Source: Arthrobacter hankyongi
Lineage (GTDB): Bacteria > Actinomycetota > Actinomycetes > Actinomycetales > Micrococcaceae
Assembly (NCBI RefSeq): GCF_022012395.1
Contig: NZ_JAKLTQ010000001.1
Coordinates: 62,001-126,000 of the forward strand
Length of the DNA stretch: 64,000 nt
Direction of reading: 5' to 3'
The notes under the pieces were generated by a model. That model did not search any database. It was not told where the DNA came from and saw only the letters and a list, made by a program, of their open reading frames with translations. Below, in pieces: positions 17,186-25,190 of the stretch (position 1 is its first letter; each line of letters begins with the position of its first letter). The position numbers were made by a program, and so were the translations under genes.

Positions 17186-17936
17186 TGAGGTCGAGATAGC
17201 CGTCGAGGCCGTAGGTCAGTCCCGGGTGCGCGGCCACCGAGCGCAGGCCCAGCAGCACCCCGGGCATAAAGGAGGCACGGTCGTAGGAGTCATGCCGGAT
17301 GGTCAGCTGCTCGCCGGGCCCGCCGAGCAGCACTTCCTGATGCGCCACCAGCCCGCGCAGCCGGACGCTGTGCACTCGCACGCCGTCGACGTCGGCGCCG
17401 CGGGCGCCGTCGAGGCACTGCTCAGTGGCGTCCGGGCCGGCCGGCACACCGGCCGCCGCGCGCGCGGCGGAGACCAGCTGCGCGGTGCGCACCGCGGTGC
17501 CCGACGGCGCGTCCACCTTGTCCGGATGGTGCAGCTCGATGATCTCCACCGATTCGAAGTACCGGGCGGCCTTGGCGGCAAAGGCCGAAGCCAGCACCGA
17601 ACCCAGGGCGAAGTTCGGCGCAATCAGCACGCCGGTCCCCGGGTGTTCGGCCAGCAGGCCGGACAGCGCGGCACGGCGGTCCTCGTCCCAGCCGGTGGTG
17701 CCCACGACGGCGTGCAGTCCGTGCTCGACGGCGAAGCGGACGTTCGCTTCGGTGCTGGCCGGTACGGTCAGGTCCACCACGTGCGTGGCACCGGCGTCGA
17801 GCACGTCCTGCAGCGAATCGCCGCGGCCCAGCGCGGCAACGAGGTCCAGATCTTCGGCGGCGGTGACAGCCTTCACGGCTTCCGCGCCCATGCGGCCGTG
17901 GGAGCCCAGAACGGCGACTTTCAGTGGTGGGGTCAT
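17178..17936 (-). CDS. dapB: 4-hydroxy-tetrahydrodipicolinate reductase
   Basis: Reduces the DapA product with NAD(P)H in lysine and diaminopimelate synthesis. The 252-residue protein has the nucleotide-binding GSHGRMG (11-17), the conserved GTTGW (79-83), and the catalytic segment ELHHPDKVDAPSGTA (134-148) with His137 and Lys140. It is 36 bp after moaE on the same strand, so it may share the molybdenum-cofactor transcript while being needed constitutively. Confidence 0.97.
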   Translation of the reverse strand: MTPPLKVAVLGSHGRMGAEAVKAVTAAEDLDLVAALGRGDSLQDVLDAGATHVVDLTVPASTEANVRFAVEHGLHAVVGTTGWDEDRRAALSGLLAEHPGTGVLIAPNFALGSVLASAFAAKAARYFESVEIIELHHPDKVDAPSGTAVRTAQLVSAARAAAGVPAGPDATEQCLDGARGADVDGVRVHSVRLRGLVAHQEVLLGGPGEQLTIRHDSYDRASFMPGVLLGLRSVAAHPGLTYGLDGYLDLNG

Positions 17937-17972
17937 GCCCTCTAGGTTATCGTCAGATTGCCGCCGGCCGGT

Positions 17973-18443
17973 TCAGGCGCTGCCCACCCACTCGCTGCCG
18001 CCGTCGCTGAAGTGCTGTTCCTTCCACACCGGTATGCCGTGCTTGATGGCCTCGACCAGGTCGCGGCAGGCTTCGAAGGCTTCGCCCCGATGCGCCGACG
18101 CGGCGGCCGCCACCAGCGCGTGGTCCCCCACCGCCAGTTCGCCGATGCGGTGCGCCGCCCACAACCGGGTGCCCGGATGCCGCGCGGCGACCTCCGCGGC
18201 CAGTTCGCCCATCCGCCGGCCGGCACTGGGATGGGCGCTGTAGCCCAGCCGGGTGACGCCGCGGCCGCCGTCGTGGTCGCGCACGATCCCGCCAAAGGTG
18301 ACGACGGCGCCGGTGGCCGCCGTTTCCACCGCAGCCCAGGCGGCGGCGGTGTCGATCGGATCCGCGCTGATGCCGGCGAACACGACGACGCCGGGTCCGG
18401 CTTCTGCCGCGGCGCCGGTTTCAGTACCTGTCTCAGTGCCCAT
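17973..18443 (-). CDS. moaE: Molybdopterin synthase catalytic subunit
   Basis: With MoaD it inserts sulfur into cyclic pyranopterin monophosphate to make molybdopterin. The 156-residue protein has GGIVRDHDGGRGVTRL (51-66), HRIGELAVGD (98-107) and the lysine-bearing IKHGIPVWKEQHF (133-145, Lys134 and Lys141). The first 17 residues are a low-complexity extension. The start overlaps mog by 11 bp. Unusually it is on the opposite strand from moaD, which sits at the end of the divergent unit. Confidence 0.93.
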   Translation of the reverse strand: MGTETGTETGAAAEAGPGVVVFAGISADPIDTAAAWAAVETAATGAVVTFGGIVRDHDGGRGVTRLGYSAHPSAGRRMGELAAEVAARHPGTRLWAAHRIGELAVGDHALVAAAASAHRGEAFEACRDLVEAIKHGIPVWKEQHFSDGGSEWVGSA

Positions 18444-18915
18444 GGCTCCCCTCCAGTTGGTCGCAGATGTGGCCGATAATCGGGTCCAGCACAGCGAGCG
18501 CGTCCGCCACCCCGCGCGGCGAACCGGGCAGGTTCACGATGAAGGTGCGTCCGGCGGTACCCGCGTACCCGCGCGAGAGCGCGGCGTACGGCGTGTCGGC
18601 CAGCCCGGCGGAGCGGATGGCCTGCATGACGCCGGGCAGCTTGCGCTCGAGCAGCGGCCTGGTCATTTCCGGAGTCAGGTCGTCGTGGCTCAGGCCGGTA
18701 CCGCCGCTGGTGATGATGACCCGGGGGTCCAGCAGCAGCAGCGCCCGCAGGGCAGCCCCCACCGGCTCGCCGTCGGGCACCACCAGCGACTGGCTGGTGT
18801 CGAAGCCATGTCCGGTGAGCCACTTGCTGATCACCGGCGCGCTCTGGTCCTCGTAGGCTCCAGTGGCCGCCCGGGTGGAGGCAATCAGCACGCTGGCCGT
18901 GCGCCGGGCGGTCAC
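18433..18915 (-). CDS. mog: MogA/MoaB-type molybdopterin adenylyltransferase
   Basis: 160 residues. Adenylates molybdopterin before metal insertion. The fold signature is present: [16 protein letters not shown] (68-83, GGTG at 71-74) and VNLPGSPRG (127-135). It overlaps moaC by 4 bp and moaE by 11 bp. MogA and MoaB cannot be separated with certainty from motifs; in actinobacteria this position is normally the adenylyltransferase. Confidence 0.9.
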   Translation of the reverse strand: MTARRTASVLIASTRAATGAYEDQSAPVISKWLTGHGFDTSQSLVVPDGEPVGAALRALLLLDPRVIITSGGTGLSHDDLTPEMTRPLLERKLPGVMQAIRSAGLADTPYAALSRGYAGTAGRTFIVNLPGSPRGVADALAVLDPIIGHICDQLEGSHGH

Positions 18916-19409
18916 AGCTGCCAGTCCCCGCTCTTGCCACCGGATTTGCCCAGGACCTTGATGTCGCTGATCACCGCGTGCTTGTCCACGGCCTTGACCA
19001 TGTCATACAGGCTCAGGGCGGCCACCGAGGCGGCGGTCAGCGCCTCCATTTCGACGCCGGTGACGGAACGGGTTTTGACCGTCGCCTCGATCCGCACGCT
19101 GGCTTCGCCGGGGTGGAAATCCACCGTGACCTTGCTCAACGGCAACGGGTGGCACAGCGGGATCAGCTGCGGCGTGGCCTTGGCCGCCATGATGCCGGCC
19201 ACCCGGGACACCGCCAGCGCGTCCCCCTTGGGCAGGTTCCCGGCCACCAGCAGCGCCACGACCTCGGGCCGGGTTTCCAGCACCGCCTGCGCGGTCGCCT
19301 CGCGGGTGGTCTCGGCCTTCGCGCTGACGTCCACCATGTGGGCGGTGCCGTCGGCCCGGACGTGGGTGAGGGTCTCGTTGCTGTGGTCCTGTTCGCTCAT
19401 AGAAGCCAT
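18912..19409 (-). CDS. moaC: Cyclic pyranopterin monophosphate synthase
   Basis: Converts the MoaA product to cyclic pyranopterin monophosphate. The 165-residue protein has MVDV (25-28), [11 protein letters not shown] (82-92), GVEMEAL (118-124) and YDMVKAVDK (135-143), all active-site segments. The ATG at 19409 is preferred over the one at 19400 because GTGGA lies just upstream. It overlaps the moeA 3' end by 13 bp. Confidence 0.96.
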   Translation of the reverse strand: MASMSEQDHSNETLTHVRADGTAHMVDVSAKAETTREATAQAVLETRPEVVALLVAGNLPKGDALAVSRVAGIMAAKATPQLIPLCHPLPLSKVTVDFHPGEASVRIEATVKTRSVTGVEMEALTAASVAALSLYDMVKAVDKHAVISDIKVLGKSGGKSGDWQL

Positions 19410-20665
19410 ATTTCCACGTTCTGCCCGGCCTCACGGCGGATCAGATCCTCGGGCAGCTGGATCAGGGCGTTGGACCGGGCCAGCGCATGGACCAGATGCG
19501 AGCCCGGCCCGCCCATGGGAAGCACCGCGGCGCCGTTGTACCAGCCGCGGCGCACCTGGTGGATTCCCGCCGGCGAGTCGAGGGTCCCGCCGGCCGGCAG
19601 CCGCAGCGGTACGTTGAGCACGGTCCGCGGCGCCGGCACGGCCAGCACCGTGCTAAGGACCGGGCGCAGGAACATCTCGAAGGACACCAGGCAGCTCACC
19701 GGATTGCCGGGGAAGCCCAGGAAGGCGGTGCCGAGCACTGACCCGATGCCCTGGGGGCCGCCGGGCTGCATCGCGACCGAGACGAAGTCCACCGCCGCGC
19801 GGACGGTCCCGTCCCCGGCCAGGGCCTGTTTGACCACCTCGAAGGCACCCTTGCTGATGCCGCCGGTACTGAGCACCAGATCCGGGACGAACCGGTCCAG
19901 GTCCGCTGCCAGCGCCCGGGCGAACGGTTCCGGCGCATCGGCCAGGATCCTGCCGCTGACTACCTCACAGCCGGCCTCGGCCAGGGCGGCCGAGAGCAGC
20001 GTGGTGTTGGCATCATAGATTTGCCCCGGACCCAGGGTGCCGCCGGGCGCCACCACCTCGTCGCCGGTGCTCAGCAGCAGCACCCGCAGCCGCGGCAGCA
20101 CCGGCACCTCGGCGATGCCCAGCGCGGCGAGCAGGCCCAGCTGGGCGGCCTTGAGCACCGTTCCGGCCGGCAGCGCCAGGGCGCCGGCTTCGATGTCGCT
20201 GCCGGCGGCGCGCACGAACTGTCCGGCCGGGACATTCGCCGGCAGCGCCACCCTCCGGCCCGGTTCGAAGGGGGCGAAGCTGTCCGGCACGGCCTGTTCC
20301 ACGGGCACGACGGCATCCGCCCCGGCCGGCAGCATGGCCCCGGTCATCACCGGTACGGCGCAGCCGGGCGGCAGCTGCCCGGCCGCCCGGCCGGCCGGCA
20401 CCGGCGGGGCGACGTCGAACTCCACTGTGGATCCGGTGGCGCCTGCAGATCCGGTGGCGCCGCTGATGACGGCGTAGCCGTCCATTTGTGAGTTGGCGAA
20501 CGGCGGCAGGCTCACCGGGGCGGCAATATCGCTGGCGAGCACCCGCTGCACGGCGCCGGCAAGCGACACCGTCTGGACCGCGCCGGCTCCGGCCAGGCGG
20601 CGCTGCCAGGCGCCGCGCACCAACTCGAGGACCTGATTCCGGTGGTCGGACACGGCTCTGCGCAC
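19397..20665 (-). CDS. moeA: Molybdopterin molybdenumtransferase
   Basis: Inserts molybdate into adenylated molybdopterin. The GTG at 20665 is chosen because AGGAG lies seven bases upstream and the resulting [16 protein letters not shown] matches MoeA N-termini; the longer ATG at 20707 has no well-placed ribosome-binding site. The 422-residue protein has [48 protein letters not shown] and the [17 protein letters not shown] motif. It begins the moeA-moaC-mog-moaE unit and diverges from moaA with a 139-bp spacer. Confidence 0.95.
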   Translation of the reverse strand: MRRAVSDHRNQVLELVRGAWQRRLAGAGAVQTVSLAGAVQRVLASDIAAPVSLPPFANSQMDGYAVISGATGSAGATGSTVEFDVAPPVPAGRAAGQLPPGCAVPVMTGAMLPAGADAVVPVEQAVPDSFAPFEPGRRVALPANVPAGQFVRAAGSDIEAGALALPAGTVLKAAQLGLLAALGIAEVPVLPRLRVLLLSTGDEVVAPGGTLGPGQIYDANTTLLSAALAEAGCEVVSGRILADAPEPFARALAADLDRFVPDLVLSTGGISKGAFEVVKQALAGDGTVRAAVDFVSVAMQPGGPQGIGSVLGTAFLGFPGNPVSCLVSFEMFLRPVLSTVLAVPAPRTVLNVPLRLPAGGTLDSPAGIHQVRRGWYNGAAVLPMGGPGSHLVHALARSNALIQLPEDLIRREAGQNVEIWLL

Positions 20666-20672
20666 GCTCTGG

Positions 20673-20677
20673 CTCCT
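20673..20677 (-). promoter_or_regulatory. Ribosome-binding site deciding the moeA GTG start
   Basis: AGGAG on the minus strand with a seven-base spacer to the GTG at 20665. Longer in-frame starts have nothing comparable. Confidence 0.75.
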
Positions 20678-20804
20678 GAAGGTCTCGGATCGGGGTTCCG
20701 CAGCCATCCTAGAGGACCGGGGCCCGGCGCCCGCACCGATTAATATGCGGCTGGCAACCGGCGCTGGGGAAGCACGGCTTGCCCCACTAACGTACCGTGG
20801 AAAC

Positions 20805-21887
20805 ATGAGCGTTAATCTGGGCTTGCCGAAGATTGCCCGGCCCGCCCCGCCGGAGCTGCCGGGCCTGCCGGACCGGTTCGGCCGTACCGCCACTGATCTG
20901 CGGATCTCGCTGACGGACAAATGCAACCTGCGCTGCACCTACTGCATGCCGGCCGGCGGTCTGGACTGGCTGGCGAAGGAGCAGGTGCTCACCGACGCGG
21001 AGATCATCCGCCTGGTGCGCATTGGCGTGGATCTGCTGGGCGTTCGCGAACTGCGGTTAACCGGCGGCGAGCCGCTGGTGCGGGCGGGTCTGGTGGACAT
21101 CATCGCCGGGGTGCGCCGCAACCACCCGGACCTGCCGGTCTCGCTGACCACCAACGGCCTGGGCCTGGACAAGCAGGCAGGCGCGCTCAAGCAGGCGGGC
21201 CTGACCCGGATCAACGTGTCGCTGGACTCGCTGCACGCGCAGACCTTCGCCCAGCTCACCCGGCGGCCGTTCCTGGACCGCGTACTGACCGGCCTTGACG
21301 CCGCCGACGACGCCGGTCTGGGCCCGGTGAAGATCAATGCCGTGCTGATGCGCGGTATCAACGACCTCGAAGCGCCCCGGCTGCTGGACTGGTCACTGGA
21401 CCGCGGCTACGAGCTGCGGTTCATCGAGCAGATGCCGCTGGACGCGGACCACGGCTGGACCCGGGACAACATGGTCACCGCCGCGGAGATCCGCGCCATG
21501 CTGGAGGCGGGCGGCTTCGAGCTCTCGCCGGATCCGCGCCGGCGCGACGGCGCCCCCGCCGAACGCTGGCAGGTGCGGCGGTCGGGGGCCGCCGGGACGG
21601 CACCGGCCGGCACGGTGGGGATCATCGCCTCGGTCACCGAGCCGTTCTGCGCCGACTGCCGGCGCACCCGCGTCACGGCCGAGGGCCGGGTGCGCTCCTG
21701 CCTGTTCTCGCACGAGGAAACGGATCTGCGCGCCCTGCTGCGCGGTGGGGCTGCCGACGGCGCCGTTGCCGAGCGCTGGCGGGAAGCGATGTGGGCCAAG
21801 CCCCGTGCCCACGGAATGGACCATACCGGGCTGGGGGACGCGGACTATGTCCAGCCGGACCGCACCATGAGCGCGATCGGAGGCTAA
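20805..21887 (+). CDS. moaA: GTP 3',8-cyclase, radical SAM
   Basis: Starts molybdopterin synthesis by radical rearrangement of GTP. The 360-residue protein has the N-terminal radical-SAM cluster CNLRCTYC (Cys40, 44, 47), the LTGGEPLVR motif, the C-terminal second cluster with CADC and a third Cys 13 residues later, and the conserved C-terminal Gly-Gly (SAIGG). The ATG at 20805 is preferred (GTGG upstream); an ATG at 20745 would add 20 atypical residues. It ends directly against moaD with no spacer. Confidence 0.97.
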   Translation: MSVNLGLPKIARPAPPELPGLPDRFGRTATDLRISLTDKCNLRCTYCMPAGGLDWLAKEQVLTDAEIIRLVRIGVDLLGVRELRLTGGEPLVRAGLVDIIAGVRRNHPDLPVSLTTNGLGLDKQAGALKQAGLTRINVSLDSLHAQTFAQLTRRPFLDRVLTGLDAADDAGLGPVKINAVLMRGINDLEAPRLLDWSLDRGYELRFIEQMPLDADHGWTRDNMVTAAEIRAMLEAGGFELSPDPRRRDGAPAERWQVRRSGAAGTAPAGTVGIIASVTEPFCADCRRTRVTAEGRVRSCLFSHEETDLRALLRGGAADGAVAERWREAMWAKPRAHGMDHTGLGDADYVQPDRTMSAIGG

Positions 21888-22154
21888 ATGATCATCAGGT
21901 ATTTCGGCGCGGCCAAAGCGGCCACCGGCGTCGAGGAACAGGCACTGCCGCTGCCCGACGGCGGCACCTTGGCCCAGGTGCTGGAACTGCTGGCGCGCGA
22001 GCATCCGGTCCCGGCCGCGGCGGGGGCTCCGGCGCTGCCGGCGGTGCTGGCGCGCAGCAGCTTCCTGCGCAACGAGACGGCCCTCAAGGACCATGCGGCG
22101 GTGCTTGAGGACCGGGACGTCATCGATATCCTGCCGCCCTTCGCCGGCGGCTAG
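21888..22154 (+). CDS. moaD: Molybdopterin synthase sulfur carrier subunit
   Basis: 88 residues, ubiquitin-like fold, starting on the base after the moaA stop with GGAGG upstream. It begins IIRYFGAAKAATG and ends DILPPFAGG; the C-terminal Gly-Gly is adenylated and thiocarboxylated to hand sulfur to MoaE. Length and ends are typical. The adenylating enzyme MoeB is not in the window. Confidence 0.93.
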   Translation: MIIRYFGAAKAATGVEEQALPLPDGGTLAQVLELLAREHPVPAAAGAPALPAVLARSSFLRNETALKDHAAVLEDRDVIDILPPFAGG

Positions 22155-22197
22155 GTCCGGTTAGGTCCAGCGTGCCGTAGCTTCGCAGGACACGGTT

Positions 22198-23739
22198 TCA
22201 GAAACGGTACTGCGTGCCAAGGGGGCCGGCAGAAACCGCGCGGATGATGTTCTGGGTGACCCGGATGGCGAAGCGGCGCGAACGCAACGGCACCTTCCTG
22301 TTCCGCTGCGCCTTCAGCCAGTTCAGCGACGCCATGTCGATGACCCCGGCCCCCGAGGCGGCCAGGTAGGCGGTCGAGTCCGCCCATCCGTGTGCGTAGA
22401 CCCGCCCGGCGGCCGGGGAATGCGCGAAGACGTGCAGGTCCGACGGGTCCCTGAACTGCTTCAGGACCCGATCCACTTCGCCGCCCACCAGCCCCGGAAA
22501 CCTGTCCCCCCGGGATACCCCGGTCCCGTGGAAGGCGAAGAACCCGGGATCACTGACGGTGAAGGCGCCGGACACGCGGACGTCGTCGTACATGGCCCCG
22601 GTCAGGGTGCTTTCCGGCTCCGGGCGGCTCCCCTCGCGCCAGATGGTGGTATCGAGCTCCGGATGGCGGTACCGCACCGGATCCAGGTCGCGGTTCCAGT
22701 CCTTGTAGCAGACGAGAACCCGTTCCGGACCCAGCCGGGACGGTTCGGTCCGGACGCGCCAGTAGACACTGTTCGCGCCGAAGAACACCACGTTGGTCCC
22801 CCGGTCCCGCGCGCCCTCCACCGTGCGGCGCAGGGCGGCCGGCCAATATTCGGTGTGGCCGGAGAACAGCAGCGCATGCGCGCCCGCCAGCAGCCCGGGT
22901 TGGCGCGTCAGCCTGGCCTCCGTAGTGTAGCCCAGGGAAATCCGGTTGTCCCCGATCGCTTCTGCGGCCCGGATCAGCGGCGAATTGTACTTGTCCAGCT
23001 CGCGAAAGTTCTGGTACGGACGGTCGAAGGTGACCTTGTAGGAGCGGTCCAGGAACCGGGCGTGCGCCCCGGCGTAGAGGGAGTGGCCGCCCCAATGGTT
23101 GTAGGCCTGCATGGTGAGGTCGTTCAGGACCACCACGGCCTTTCCCCGGAGCGAACCGGATTCCACCACCAGCGGGATCAGGTGCTCCGCGGAACCGGCT
23201 GCGGCGAGCACCAGGTAGTAGAAACCCTCCGGCCACGCCGCCGTGTCGATCTCGGTAGCCACGTCCCAGTCGCAGGAGACCATCCGGGTCACCGGATCGA
23301 CGTCGAAGGGCGTCTGCGGCCGAACGGCCACCGGACCCGAACTCCAGACCAGCCGCTGGCCCGCACCGGCATAGTCCCCCAGCCGGAAGGCCATGATGCG
23401 TACGCTGCCCATGGTGGAACTGACGTAGAGCTGGATCTTCCGCTGACGTGCCGTGGAGGCATGCTGGCCCAGAAAGCCCGACAGCCGGTCGTCGCTGGTC
23501 CAGCGGGTCGGCACCGAACGGCGGCCGATGCCGCGAAGCCTGTTTTCCGCCACGTAGCTGAACGCAGACCGCTCCCCGGAGCGGACGGGCAGTGCGCCGG
23601 AGGTTCGGGGCCGGATTGCGGCCGGGATGACGGTAGCGGCAGGCTGCTGCCCTTTCGCGGTGCAGCCAGCCAGCGCGGCGGCGGCAAGCAGGCCGCCGAG
23701 GATGGCCCGACGTCCCGGGTCCGGCTTGGCATCCGTCAT
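22198..23739 (-). CDS. Tat/lipoprotein related to the N,N-dimethylformamidase large subunit
   Basis: 513 residues. The N-terminus combines a twin-arginine (Arg10-Arg11) with a lipobox LAGC (Cys26), so a folded, lipid-anchored extracellular protein is likely. The body matches the C-terminal domain of N,N-dimethylformamidase beta subunits: NDLTMQAYNHWGG, YSPL-type KYNSPLIRAAE, LFSGHTEYWPAALRRTVE and FFGANSVYWRVR. The family includes an Fe-binding site formed by Tyr/Glu residues, not all of which can be confirmed here. The substrate is unknown and the catalytic assignment is weak. It is convergent with moaD and transcribed alone. Confidence 0.65.
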   Translation of the reverse strand: MTDAKPDPGRRAILGGLLAAAALAGCTAKGQQPAATVIPAAIRPRTSGALPVRSGERSAFSYVAENRLRGIGRRSVPTRWTSDDRLSGFLGQHASTARQRKIQLYVSSTMGSVRIMAFRLGDYAGAGQRLVWSSGPVAVRPQTPFDVDPVTRMVSCDWDVATEIDTAAWPEGFYYLVLAAAGSAEHLIPLVVESGSLRGKAVVVLNDLTMQAYNHWGGHSLYAGAHARFLDRSYKVTFDRPYQNFRELDKYNSPLIRAAEAIGDNRISLGYTTEARLTRQPGLLAGAHALLFSGHTEYWPAALRRTVEGARDRGTNVVFFGANSVYWRVRTEPSRLGPERVLVCYKDWNRDLDPVRYRHPELDTTIWREGSRPEPESTLTGAMYDDVRVSGAFTVSDPGFFAFHGTGVSRGDRFPGLVGGEVDRVLKQFRDPSDLHVFAHSPAAGRVYAHGWADSTAYLAASGAGVIDMASLNWLKAQRNRKVPLRSRRFAIRVTQNIIRAVSAGPLGTQYRF

Positions 23740-23811
23740 GGCACAGCCTCCTGAGGCCCCCGCTGAACTGCTCCAAGTATGGCGCAGCAGGCGGGTTCGC
23801 GTCAGGAGGCC

Positions 23812-25188
23812 TTACATGCCAAAATCCGACGGACGGTCGAACGGACCCACCACCGTCACGGTCCGCGGTGCGCCTGCCAGTTCGGCAGCCAGTTCCTGCA
23901 CCTGCCCGGCCGTGACGGCGCGGATCCGGGACAGCGATTCGTCCGCGTCCAGGAATTCCCCGGAGACCAGTTCGGCCCGGCCCAGCCGCGACATCCGCGA
24001 TCCGCTGTCCTCCAGGGACAGCACGATTCCGCCGGAGAGCTGGCCGACGGCCTTGCGCAGTTCCTCGTCGCTGATCCCCTCCGCGGCCAGCTTGTCCAGT
24101 TCCGCCCCGAGCAGCCCGATGACCTGCTTGGTTTTCGACGGCGAGCAGCCGGCGTACATGCCGAAGTAGCCGGCATCGGCGTAAGCGCCGGAGAAGGAGT
24201 AGGTCGAGTAGACCAGGCCGCGCTTCTCGCGCACCTCCTGGAACAGCCGTGAGGACATCCCCCCGCCGAGCACCGCATTGAGCACGCTCATCACGAAGCG
24301 CCGTTCGTCGGTGGCCACGATGCCCTGGCAGCCCATCACGATGTTGGCCTGTTCCACCGGCCGGCGGAAGACGTGGATGCCCGGCTGCGAGGTGATCTGC
24401 GCCAGACCGGTGGAGCGGCGCGGCACCGGGTGCCGGCCCTCCTGAAGGTCCCAGCCGGCGCGGTTCAGTGCCTCGAGCACCTGCCGGCAGACCGCGTCGT
24501 GGTCCAGCCCGCCGGCGGCGGTGACCACGAGTTCCTCGGGACGGTAATAGCGCTGGTAATGGTCCCAGACAGCCTCGCGCGGTACCGCCTGGATGGCCTC
24601 CGGGGTCCCCCCGATCGGCCGCCCGAGCGGATGGTCGGAGAGCACCGCCGCCACGAACATCTCGTGGCAGACGTCGGCCGGATCGTCGCTGTCCATGGCG
24701 ATTTCTTCCAGGATGACGGCGCGTTCCTGCTCCAGCTCCTGCGGATCCAGCACGGCGGAGGTCACCATGTCGGCGATGACGTCAATGGCCATCGGCAGGT
24801 CCGAATCCAGCACCCGTGCGTAGTAGCAGGTGCTTTCCTTCGCGGTGGCGGCGTTGGATTCGCCGCCGACCTCGTCGAACGCCGAAGCGATCTGCATGGC
24901 TGTGCGCCGCCTAGTGCCCTTGAACAGCAGGTGCTCAAGGAAGTGGGTCGAGCCCTGCTGGCCATCGGCTTCGTCCCGGGAGCCGACGGCGACCCAGAAA
25001 CCGATTGTCGCCGACCGCTGGCCGGGCATGGCCTCGGTCAGGACCCGGACTCCTCCCGGCAGAACCGAGCGGCGCACAATGGCGCCGCCCGGTTCGCCGT
25101 GGACGAGTGTCGGGTCCGTGCCGCCGATCCCATCGCTGGAACCAGTATTCCTTAGGCTGCCGGCCAGCGGCAGGTCGACGGCGGCCAT
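23812..25188 (-). CDS. M16 family zinc metallopeptidase
   Basis: 458 residues, similar to processing-peptidase-type M16 enzymes. The inverted zinc motif HFLEH is at 82-86 and the distal Glu lies in ILEEIAMDSDDP (about 161-162). The C-terminal half contains the second, inactive domain with the QEVREKRGLVYSTYSF segment. It starts 2 bp after the pnp stop, and pnp plus an M16 peptidase is a conserved pair in Gram-positive bacteria. There is no signal peptide. The N-terminal 35 residues are variable. Confidence 0.93.
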   Translation of the reverse strand: MAAVDLPLAGSLRNTGSSDGIGGTDPTLVHGEPGGAIVRRSVLPGGVRVLTEAMPGQRSATIGFWVAVGSRDEADGQQGSTHFLEHLLFKGTRRRTAMQIASAFDEVGGESNAATAKESTCYYARVLDSDLPMAIDVIADMVTSAVLDPQELEQERAVILEEIAMDSDDPADVCHEMFVAAVLSDHPLGRPIGGTPEAIQAVPREAVWDHYQRYYRPEELVVTAAGGLDHDAVCRQVLEALNRAGWDLQEGRHPVPRRSTGLAQITSQPGIHVFRRPVEQANIVMGCQGIVATDERRFVMSVLNAVLGGGMSSRLFQEVREKRGLVYSTYSFSGAYADAGYFGMYAGCSPSKTKQVIGLLGAELDKLAAEGISDEELRKAVGQLSGGIVLSLEDSGSRMSRLGRAELVSGEFLDADESLSRIRAVTAGQVQELAAELAGAPRTVTVVGPFDRPSDFGM

Positions 25189-25190
25189 AC

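Noticed and set aside
20666-20804. Moco riboswitch in the moeA-moaA spacer
   Set aside because: The 139 bp are too short for two leaders and I could not find the conserved paired regions.
23746-23810. Nine-bp inverted repeat around the lipoprotein start
   Set aside because: GCCTCCTGA/TCAGGAGGC is 47 bp apart; one arm is the ribosome-binding site of the lipoprotein gene and the other is near the stop of the upstream gene. Chance pairing is likely.
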